Shown here: positions 1 through 7,252 of the stretch, one piece after another
How positions within the stretch are numbered: position 1 is the stretch's first letter
Layout of the letters: each line of letters opens with the position of its first letter
Origin: Syntrophaceae bacterium UBA7544
Lineage (GTDB): Bacteria; Desulfobacterota; Syntrophia; Syntrophales; Smithellaceae
NCBI GenBank assembly: GCA_002479215.1
Contig: DLME01000195.1
Location: forward strand, 3,862-15,569
Reading direction: 5' to 3'
DNA: 11,708 nt
Notes under the pieces: generated by a model
The model's input: only the letters and a program-made list of their open reading frames with translations
Databases searched by the model: none
Told to the model about the DNA's origin: nothing
Translations under genes and position numbers: made by a program

Positions 1-991
1 CCGCAGGATTGAAATGGGATTCAAACATCAACCCATCGGCGCCAGCGGCCAGCGAAGCATGGGCAATCGGCAGAACGATATCCTTTCTGCCGAGCGAATG
101 GCTGATATCCACTATGACCGGTAGAGAGGTTTCCATTTTCAGAATGGGAATTGCGGAAATGTCCAATGTGTTACGGGTCTGGGTTTCAAAGGTCCGTATC
201 CCGCGTTCACACAAAATAATCTGTTCATTGCCGCCGTTGTAAATGTATTCGGCAGCCAGTATAAACTCATCGATCGTGGCCATGAATCCCCTTTTCAGCA
301 AGACGGGTTTGCGAATTTTTCCGATACTCTTTAAAAGGGAATAATTGAACATGTTGCGTGTGCCGACCTGCAAAATATCGGCGTATTTTTCAATCAGGGG
401 GAGGTCTTCGGACGACAGCACTTCAGTTATCACCCGCATATCAAGGGTTGTCGCTACCTCTTTCAATAGCTTTAGCGCATCTTCTCCCAACCCCTGAAAG
501 CTGTAGGGCGAGGTTCGCGGCTTGAAGGCGCCGCCGCGTAACAGGCGAATCCCCAACTTTTTAAGATGTGTTGCGGTAATCATCATCTGCTCCGGATACT
601 CCACTGCGCAAGGCCCGGCGATAATCACCGGGCGTCCACCGCCTATGATGACGCCATCGACATCGATCACTTTGCCCCCTTTTCCTGGATGCCGGGTGAC
701 ATTGAGTTTTCGGCGGGCGCCTGCTCCCATCTCTTCCACAGAGGACTTGAATATTTCCTTGAAAACCCGTTGCATGATGTCCATAGGCATGGGGCCTCGG
801 TTTTTCAACAAGATATCCTTTAGCATCTCGGATTCCCGCACCGGATCAAAATGGGGAAGCCCCATTTCATCCTTGACAATGCCAATCTGGTTAGAAATGG
901 AAAAAAAATGATTGAGATGCCGCATAATAGCCTCATTCACAGCGGCCATCTCTTCCCTTAGAGTCTTGAGCGTTTTTTTATGATCTTCCAT
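1..991 (-). CDS. aroF: Bifunctional chorismate mutase (AroQ-type domain) / DAHP synthase, C-terminus cut by window edge
   Basis: First step of the shikimate pathway: phosphoenolpyruvate plus erythrose 4-phosphate gives DAHP, in the cytoplasm. I translated it by hand; 330 codons are open from the ATG at 991 to base 1, and roughly the last 25-30 residues are missing. Residues 1-90 are an AroQ chorismate-mutase fold (LREEM, FDPVRESEML, FKEIFKSS), collinear with the B. subtilis AroA(G) N-terminus. From about residue 105 it is a type I-beta DAHP synthase barrel: GPCAVE with metal-ligand Cys128, RGGAFKPRTSPYSFQGLG, ILCERGIRTFE, RNTLDIS, DISHSLGRKD. A GGGAG Shine-Dalgarno (999-1003) lies 7 nt before the ATG. 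Oddity: the positions of E. coli mutase Arg28 and Gln88 are Phe29 and Met88 here, although Arg12, Lys40, Asp49, Arg52 and Glu53 are kept, so the mutase domain may be regulatory only. A repeat begins 24 bp upstream. Confidence 0.95.
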   Translation of the reverse strand, partial: MEDHKKTLKTLREEMAAVNEAIMRHLNHFFSISNQIGIVKDEMGLPHFDPVRESEMLKDILLKNRGPMPMDIMQRVFKEIFKSSVEEMGAGARRKLNVTRHPGKGGKVIDVDGVIIGGGRPVIIAGPCAVEYPEQMMITATHLKKLGIRLLRGGAFKPRTSPYSFQGLGEDALKLLKEVATTLDMRVITEVLSSEDLPLIEKYADILQVGTRNMFNYSLLKSIGKIRKPVLLKRGFMATIDEFILAAEYIYNGGNEQIILCERGIRTFETQTRNTLDISAIPILKMETSLPVIVDISHSLGRKDIVLPIAHASLAAGADGLMFESHFNPA

Positions 992-1015
992 AGATATGCT
1001 CCCATGCTTGATGAG

Positions 1016-1195
1016 CTTTGCAAAACTCCTCTATTCGTTATTCCGGACTCAGAGCCGGGCGAATGCTGAGTGACCCGAAATCTAGGAAATACGTGATAAT
1101 ACTGGATTCCGACTCTCGTGCCCTCGCGTGACCTTCAGGTTATCAGGGTATTCGCCGGAATGACATAATTGCTGGTTTTATACAGTTTTGCAAAG
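1016..1195. repeat. MITE-like repeat with 12-bp terminal inverted repeats and internal hairpins
   Basis: CTTTGCAAAACT at 1016-1027 is the exact reverse complement of AGTTTTGCAAAG at 1184-1195. Inside, ATTCCGG (1040-1046) pairs with CCGGAAT (1155-1161), ACTCAG (1047-1052) pairs with CTGAGT (1066-1071), and CTGGATTCCG (1102-1111) opposes CCGGAATGACA (1155-1165). No open reading frame of note lies inside. The GGATTCC...GGAATGACA pattern looks like the short palindromic repeats scattered in many bacterial genomes. I see no clear target-site duplication. It fills most of the 292-bp gap between aroF and the MarR-type gene, so the aroF promoter must lie in or beyond it. Copy number cannot be judged from one window. 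Confidence 0.6.
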
Positions 1196-1221
1196 GTCTC
1201 TCCTTAGTACAGCTCCGCCCT

Positions 1222-1246
1222 CTGGATTACGTAGGTACGTAGCCAG
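1222..1246. repeat. Short imperfect inverted repeat around TACGTA-GG-TACGTA
   Basis: CTGGATTACGTA and TACGTAGCCAG form an almost complete stem (one extra base on one side) closed by GG. It lies 38 bp past the stop of the MarR-type gene on the minus strand. No run of T follows on either strand, so I do not call it an intrinsic terminator; it could still halt RNA decay or be a protein site. The rest of 1196-1283 shows nothing I can name. Confidence 0.35.
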
Positions 1247-1283
1247 AAGCAAAGATCATTGTAATTACGGATATTTTAATTTT

Positions 1284-1670
1284 CTATTCTGTTCTTAAAA
1301 TATTTTCCCGGCCTTCAGCCGAAATGTCCGAAAAGCCAACTTCTTTTTTCAATTGCTGGATTTCTTCTCCCAGCTTTTCGTATTCTTTCATCTTCCGTTT
1401 TAAAAACCGGTAAGTAATTTTTGCTTTTTCTTCAATCCCGCTCGGAGTTAGAAAATACAAATAGGCAATTTTATTCTTGGAGGTCTTAAAGTTACCCGCT
1501 TTAATAAAACCCTTTTCAATTAGCGCCTTTATTAAAAAATTGATTTTCCCTAGACTCAAGCCCAGCCGTGAGGATAATTCCCGCTGTGTTAGTTGCGGAT
1601 TGGCATCTATTTCCCGCAAGAGCATGAGGGATTCTTCTGTTTCTAATTTTGATCTTTGTTGAATTGCCAT
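1284..1670 (-). CDS. MarR-type (EPS-associated family) winged-helix transcriptional regulator
   Basis: A 128-residue DNA-binding regulator. Residues about 14-80 are a winged helix: [20 protein letters not shown] is the helix-turn-helix, [14 protein letters not shown] leads into the wing, and [15 protein letters not shown] follows. Residues about 80-111 ([23 protein letters not shown]) look like a coiled coil for dimerisation. This layout and size match the MarR-like regulators found beside exopolysaccharide loci, but no polysaccharide gene lies here, so the target is unknown. I chose the ATG at 1670 over an in-frame TTG at 1679; neither has a good Shine-Dalgarno, and the ATG keeps the whole domain. 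It is monocistronic as far as can be seen, with its own promoter and a possible self-binding site upstream. Family assignment is good; the regulatory role is inferred. Confidence 0.85.
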   Translation of the reverse strand: MAIQQRSKLETEESLMLLREIDANPQLTQRELSSRLGLSLGKINFLIKALIEKGFIKAGNFKTSKNKIAYLYFLTPSGIEEKAKITYRFLKRKMKEYEKLGEEIQQLKKEVGFSDISAEGRENILRTE

Positions 1671-1683
1671 AAAAAACAAATGT

Positions 1684-1698
1684 GTTCACGTCATGAAC
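1684..1698. promoter_or_regulatory. Candidate operator GTTCA-N5-TGAAC
   Basis: A perfect 5-bp inverted repeat with a 5-bp centre lies between the candidate -10 box and the ATG of the MarR-type gene, near the expected transcription start. That is where an autorepressor would bind. Winged-helix dimers often bind short inverted repeats like this. Binding by this protein is inference. Confidence 0.35.
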
Positions 1699-1705
1699 GT
1701 AAAGA

Positions 1706-1734
1706 TTCTTAATGAAATTATTTTATAAAGTCAA
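1706..1734 (-). promoter_or_regulatory. Candidate sigma70 promoter of the MarR-type gene
   Basis: On the minus strand TTGACT (1734-1729, five of six consensus bases) is followed after 17 bp by TAAGAA (1711-1706, three of six). The surroundings are AT-rich. The expected start lies about 25-30 bp before the ATG and overlaps the GTTCA-N5-TGAAC repeat. Confidence 0.4.
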
Positions 1735-1773
1735 GGAGAAAATGAGCAATGAGTGATGGACGATAAATAGTTG

Positions 1774-2111
1774 TTAGTCCATTAGTTTTCTTTTGAGAAT
1801 AGATGATTTCAGTCCTCCTAATATTCGTGAAACTTCCGTTGCCTGTGCATTTATTACTTCAAACACATCGTGTGTAATATATCCAATATCTAAAGCAACA
1901 TAAAGATGCGATATAAGTTCTGCACATGAGCTTTTTGATATTACTATGAACTGGTGAAATTCAGCGCTGCTGCCTATTTCAAATCCCTCGGCAAGGTTGG
2001 CCATTATGGAGACCGCCGCCCTTTGCATTTGATTGCTCAGGCCAAAATCACGACAAAATGGTTCCTGTCTCGTTAAATAATAAATCTGTTTGGTCGGCTT
2101 CCTTGCCTTTG
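1774..2111 (-). pseudogene. 5'-truncated S23-type four-helix-bundle protein gene
   Basis: The frame reads like the family of 23S rRNA intervening-sequence (S23) four-helix-bundle proteins, usually about 115-125 residues. The conserved core RAAVSIMANLAEGFE is followed by EFHQFIVISKSSCAEL, LYVALDIGYI and a normal C-terminal end VSRILGGLKSSI. Reading upstream in the same frame recovers more of the first helix (KQIYYLTRQEPFCRDFGL), so the ATG at 2028, which would give 84 residues, is internal. Family members normally begin with an FxDIxAWQKA-like segment; here the homology stops near KARKPT at about 2110, where the 16-bp terminal repeat of the next element starts. Upstream of 2028 the frame has no ATG, GTG or TTG before a TAG at 2161-2163. 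I therefore call it a remnant. A shortened 84-residue product is possible but would lack most of helix one. The family's biochemical role is unclear. Confidence 0.75.
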
Positions 2112-2235
2112 GAGACTGTGTCGTAATGGAGGAAGAGCAGCGACCGAAGCAATCTCGTATCTAATCGATATCATAGAGATTGCCGCGCTCCCTGCGGCCT
2201 CTCGCAATGACAAAGGATGATTACGACACAGTCTC
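2112..2235. repeat. 124-bp element with perfect 16-bp terminal inverted repeats
   Basis: GAGACTGTGTCGTAAT (2112-2127) and ATTACGACACAGTCTC (2220-2235) are exact reverse complements. Inside, GCAATCTC (2149-2156) pairs with GAGATTGC (2176-2183), and the wider arms (GAAGAGCAGCGACCGAAGC against TGCCGCGCTCCCTGCGGCC and on to CGCAATGACA) form an imperfect long hairpin around an ATCGAT centre. No coding capacity is seen. It looks like a non-autonomous palindromic element. Its left end coincides with the break in the S23 gene; its right end is 26 bp from the stop of the TtcA-like gene, so it could also act as a 3' hairpin for that transcript. Confidence 0.65.
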
Positions 2236-2238
2236 TAT

Positions 2239-2250
2239 GCGGGAATGACA
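2239..2250. repeat. Fragment of a GGGAATGACA-type palindromic repeat
   Basis: GCGGGAATGACA directly follows the 124-bp element. It resembles one arm of the common short palindromic repeat whose full form pairs GATTCCCGC with GCGGGAATGAC; the partner arm is absent here. Similar ends occur at 1155-1165 and 2203-2212 in the same orientation. Confidence 0.35.
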
Positions 2251-2261
2251 GTGAAATATCT

Positions 2262-3029
2262 TTATTTATTTTTAGATGGCTTTGGCAGCAAATAATCCGG
2301 CTTTACGTGGCTCATGGCTTTAAAAATATTATCCCGAATATCTTTATTCTCCTTGGCCAGCTCAGTCAAAAGGTTTTTCACGTACATCCTTCTTGATTTT
2401 CTGCTTGTCGGACAATCATTTTCCACCGTAGGAAATTGCCTCTCTCTGCTGTATTTTTTTATCAGTTCCTCCCCCAGATACGCCAGCGGCCGGATAATAT
2501 GCAGTTTACCGCCAAAAATCTTCTGATTAGGCACCATTGTACTGATTTCCCGGCCATAGAACATGTTAATCAGCAATGTTTCGATGATGTCGTCGCGGTG
2601 ATGAGCGAAGGCAATTTTGTTGCAGCCTTCAGCGGCGGCGATTTCAAAAATTCTTTTACGGCGCAACCGCGAACATAAAAAACAAGGATTTTTTCTATTA
2701 TAATCACTATGCGCCAAAAGGCCTATATCCGTTTTTTCCATCACATACCGGTAATTATTTTCCTGCAGATATTTTTCCAGTGTATTGTAGCCGCTGTAAG
2801 AAATATCGAAGCCCATATCAATATTGACGGCAAGAAAGGAAAACTTCGGAGTAAATATCATCGGTGAATCCAGTAAATCCAGCAGAGCAAAGCTGTCCGC
2901 CCCTCCGGATACGCCGATAAGCAACCTATCCCCTTCTGCAATCATCTGGAAATCCAAAATGGCCTTTTCCATCCATTTTTTCAAGTGGCGAAAAAGTTTC
3001 GTGTTTTTATCTTTTTTAGCGCTATCCAT
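2262..3029 (-). CDS. TtcA-like PP-loop tRNA thiolation enzyme
   Basis: A 255-residue ATP-using enzyme of the TtcA/TilS fold; TtcA makes 2-thiocytidine at tRNA position 32. Visible motifs: ILDFQMIAEGDRLLIGVSGGADS, with the PP-loop at residues 41-46; PCFLCSRLRR with Cys116 and Cys119, the CxxC pair that holds the Fe-S cluster in TtcA; AFAHHRDDIIETLLINMFYG (141-159); IIRPLAY; and a third cysteine, Cys206, in ENDCPTS. It differs from E. coli TtcA in having SGGADS for SGGKDS and in lacking the PCNLCGSQ block around the third cysteine, so it belongs to a divergent branch and its exact substrate is uncertain. The ATG at 3029 has an AGGTGG Shine-Dalgarno 9 nt upstream. It is transcribed divergently from eno. 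Family certain, precise modification inferred. Confidence 0.85.
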   Translation of the reverse strand: MDSAKKDKNTKLFRHLKKWMEKAILDFQMIAEGDRLLIGVSGGADSFALLDLLDSPMIFTPKFSFLAVNIDMGFDISYSGYNTLEKYLQENNYRYVMEKTDIGLLAHSDYNRKNPCFLCSRLRRKRIFEIAAAEGCNKIAFAHHRDDIIETLLINMFYGREISTMVPNQKIFGGKLHIIRPLAYLGEELIKKYSRERQFPTVENDCPTSRKSRRMYVKNLLTELAKENKDIRDNIFKAMSHVKPDYLLPKPSKNK

Positions 3030-3075
3030 TCGTAAAAACCACCTGTCGATCGGGAAATGATATTTTTCAGGAATT

Positions 3076-3104
3076 TATTTATCTGACTTTTCAGCGAGAA
3101 TCAA
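3076..3104 (-). promoter_or_regulatory. Weak candidate promoter of the TtcA-like gene
   Basis: On the minus strand TTGATT (3104-3099), a 17-bp spacer, then TAAATA (3081-3076), about 45 bp before the start codon. The -10 match is poor, so this is only the best option in the divergent intergenic region. Confidence 0.25.
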
Positions 3105-3122
3105 GAGACTTCAATTATCGGC

Positions 3123-4485
<1,363 letters not shown>

Positions 4486-4501
4486 TCAATAAAATTTTAC
4501 A

Positions 4502-7126
4502 CTACAACAATTTGAAGAGGCGGCGGCGCAGTACTTCCATTTCCGCCATGTTTTCGTTCAGGGCATAAGAAATTTCTTTCTTACCGCCTTTTTCCTCTTT
4601 TAATATTCTGGTTATAAGTTCCGCTTCTTCCAGGAATCTGATGACATTGATATAGTTTGATTGAGAGAGAGCCTCCGAACGTAAAACTTCACCCTTGCGA
4701 TAGAGCCTGTCTCCAAGAGATCTGATTTTTTTCAGCCAATCCTTTTCTTCTACTGGGCTTTTCTTTAAATACGAGCAACTTCTAATGACCACCCAGTATG
4801 CTTCCAAATAATTGTGAATCAATCCGGCGAAAGGTTTCAATTTTACCCTGCCCCTTCCTTTTACTTCTATCCAAACCTGGTCTTTACGCTCTTCGGGCTT
4901 GATCATTTTTCTGCTATATAAATAAGCGAGCACGTTATTTACTTCATCCACATCATCTTTGGTCTCATCGAAAATAAACTCATTCCACAAAAGCCGCTTG
5001 AGAAACTTATAATCTCCCATAATCCGGTCCAGTGACATCACGTCTTCATTGCTTTTTACCATGGCGGTAGCGACAAAACATAAAGGCACAAAGAAATGCA
5101 ATATGTTGTTTTTATAATACTCCAAATAGAGCCTTTTTTCGTCATCCAGCGAATAAACTATCTCCTGCATTTCTTCCACTTCACCTTCGTCAGCTTCAAT
5201 TTTCGTGATGATTTCCGATTGCGTAAAAATATTGAGGGCATCAGCTATCGCCTTTTCCCGGTAAGCAAAAGTCGCGGCAAACTTGACTTTCTTCATAGAC
5301 AGGTATTCATAGAATTCATTCAAAATATCCAGCAACTCACCGTGAGATATCCCCCGGCGGTCATGGCTCAAAATCACGGCGGCAACAAGGGAAAAAGGCG
5401 TGACTACAGAAACTTTATTAATTTCCAAAACTATTTCATAGCCGATTCTTCGATAAAGGCTTTGTCGTTCATCCAGAGTCATTTGACCTATTTGCTTTTC
5501 CTGGGCTTCCAAATACGATTTCATAATAATCGGCTCGCCGATGTTTACATAAACACGACCATAGCGCTTGCGCAATATTTTGCTGGTCTTGATTATCTCG
5601 GTCGTGTTTTCCGAAGACTTGGGCGCACCGGCCAGCTCTTTAAGATATGATTTTTCTTCTATCACGCGGTCATAACCGATATAAACGGGAATGGCGGCAA
5701 AATTATCACAATATTTTTCCTGATAGGCTTGAATAACCATGGAAAGAAGGCCATACTTAGGCATTACCATTTTCCCGGTTCTACTGCGTCCCCCTTCGAT
5801 AAAAAACTCCAAGGGCAACCCTTCCTTCAAGAGTATCGCCATGTACTTGGTGAATACTTCGGCATAAATTTCGTTGCCTCTAAAACTGCGTCGCAGAAAA
5901 AAAGCTCCGGACTTTCGAAAAATATAACCCAGGGGAAAAAAGGATAAATTATTGCCAGCGGCAATGAAAGGCAATTGAATATTATTTTTGTATAAAACAT
6001 AAGAAAACAAAAGATAATCAATATGACTGCGATGACAGGGAATAATGACGAAAGGCATTTTTTTGGAAATATTTCTTATTTTGGCCATGCCCTCGAGATC
6101 GATCAGCAAACCATCGTAAATGTTGTTCCACAGCCAATCGAGCAACTTTAACCAGATGTCAATAAATGTTTCATTGTAATCGGCAGCAATTTCATAAAGA
6201 TACCGGCGCGCTTCTTTCTCCACCGTTGACCTTTCCTTTTTTCCGCTCGCCGCGTAATCAGCGATAAACTTTTTCATGGATTCGTCACTCAAAACCATGC
6301 CGATGAGTTCTTCCCGTGATTTCAAAGCAGGGCCAACCACAGTGGTTTTTTCTCTGTCTATGCGGTCAATCAACTCGCCGCGTAATTCGTGAACAATCGA
6401 TCCCTGAGAAAGATCATTACTTTTATTTAAATATTCGGATAATTTAACCGGTTCTGCGGGAATAACAAAAGCATTGCTGGAATAACGTATAAAAGTTATT
6501 AAACGGCGCAAAGCTCCTGTATGCTCCGTTTGCCCAAAAAGAACATTGATCAGGCTTTCGTTCTCTTTTTCACGCCGGCGGCCGTAAGCCACCAAAACCG
6601 GTACGACAAAGATGGGAAAATCAACCCTTTTTTGCACATTGGTCAGGCTGATGATCGCACCTTCCGCCGCCCTGCTCTCAATGAATTCCGATTCACCCAA
6701 ATGAATAATGACACTGCTTTTTTCGCTAACTGTTCTCTCTAAATAAGCGAGCTTTCCCAACCAAACTTTCTGTTTTCTCCCAAAACGGCGCAAAAAAGAA
6801 GACCAGAGAAACTTGAGCATTTCCGGCAGCGGCTGCCAAAAAGTCATGTTCATGCCGTGGCAATACACCGGTCGCGGAAGTCCTTTTCTCCCTGAAAGTT
6901 CATAAACGATGAGGCTGTTGAGTTTACTTCTTTGTTTTAAAGCGTAAACCACAACTCCTTCGGTGGAAAGTTTTTTAATGGTTTCGACATATTCATCGGC
7001 AATGGAAACACGTGAAAGGAATTCTTTGGCCAGATGGAACCGCAAAAAATCTTGCTTATCGTAAATACGTCCGGAGTAATATTCTGCATCTCGAGCTTGT
7101 GATAACGGTTTTGCCTTTTCTTTCAT
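4502..7126 (-). CDS. plsB: Glycerol-3-phosphate 1-O-acyltransferase PlsB
   Basis: First step of phospholipid synthesis: moves a fatty acyl group from acyl-CoA or acyl-ACP to position 1 of glycerol 3-phosphate, at the inner face of the membrane. At 874 residues it is of the long PlsB class (E. coli about 807). The acyltransferase blocks appear in order: CHRSHIDYLL with the HX4D pair His365/Asp370, GAFFLRRSFRGNEIYAEVF (407-425), EFFIEGGRSRTGKMVMPKYG (440-459), and IPVYIGYDRVIEEKSY (479-494). A long N-terminal region and a helical C-terminal region follow the usual PlsB plan. The start has only a weak GGAG about 10 nt upstream. It lies 126 bp after ptsI on the same strand; a possible terminator sits between, so co-transcription is uncertain. 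Its 3' end faces eno. Confidence 0.95.
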   Translation of the reverse strand: MKEKAKPLSQARDAEYYSGRIYDKQDFLRFHLAKEFLSRVSIADEYVETIKKLSTEGVVVYALKQRSKLNSLIVYELSGRKGLPRPVYCHGMNMTFWQPLPEMLKFLWSSFLRRFGRKQKVWLGKLAYLERTVSEKSSVIIHLGESEFIESRAAEGAIISLTNVQKRVDFPIFVVPVLVAYGRRREKENESLINVLFGQTEHTGALRRLITFIRYSSNAFVIPAEPVKLSEYLNKSNDLSQGSIVHELRGELIDRIDREKTTVVGPALKSREELIGMVLSDESMKKFIADYAASGKKERSTVEKEARRYLYEIAADYNETFIDIWLKLLDWLWNNIYDGLLIDLEGMAKIRNISKKMPFVIIPCHRSHIDYLLFSYVLYKNNIQLPFIAAGNNLSFFPLGYIFRKSGAFFLRRSFRGNEIYAEVFTKYMAILLKEGLPLEFFIEGGRSRTGKMVMPKYGLLSMVIQAYQEKYCDNFAAIPVYIGYDRVIEEKSYLKELAGAPKSSENTTEIIKTSKILRKRYGRVYVNIGEPIIMKSYLEAQEKQIGQMTLDERQSLYRRIGYEIVLEINKVSVVTPFSLVAAVILSHDRRGISHGELLDILNEFYEYLSMKKVKFAATFAYREKAIADALNIFTQSEIITKIEADEGEVEEMQEIVYSLDDEKRLYLEYYKNNILHFFVPLCFVATAMVKSNEDVMSLDRIMGDYKFLKRLLWNEFIFDETKDDVDEVNNVLAYLYSRKMIKPEERKDQVWIEVKGRGRVKLKPFAGLIHNYLEAYWVVIRSCSYLKKSPVEEKDWLKKIRSLGDRLYRKGEVLRSEALSQSNYINVIRFLEEAELITRILKEEKGGKKEISYALNENMAEMEVLRRRLFKLL

Positions 7127-7200
7127 AAATGAAGCGCTCCATTAGTAACTACAGGAAATATTCGCGTTTTTTGTTTCCAATTTTTCGCTGGTATATATTC

Positions 7201-7238
7201 AAAAAAACCTGCGCTTATCCGCTGGACTTTACCGCAAG
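7201..7238 (-). terminator. Possible intrinsic terminator after ptsI
   Basis: On the minus strand CTTGCG (7238-7233) can pair with CGCAGG (7213-7208; one G-T pair), followed at once by seven T (7207-7201). The loop is large (19 nt) with only a small TCC/GGA inner stem, so the hairpin is weak. It would end the IID-HPr-EI transcript before plsB, perhaps only partly. Confidence 0.35.
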
Positions 7239-7252
7239 TGTGCTCCGACGGT

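Noticed and set aside
522..911. Plus-strand frames of 129 and 85 codons opposite aroF
   Set aside because: The minus strand encodes conserved DAHP synthase motifs throughout; these are shadows.
992..1183. Leader-peptide attenuation of aroF
   Set aside because: The short frame starting in the leader (M-S-F-R-R-I-P) has no run of aromatic codons and no terminator with T-run precedes aroF.
1016..1195. Complete insertion sequence
   Set aside because: Only 180 bp and no transposase fragment; at most a non-autonomous derivative.
5096..5650. Plus-strand open frame of 184 codons
   Set aside because: It lies wholly antisense to the acyltransferase blocks of plsB, shows no family features, and has no ribosome site; a shadow frame.
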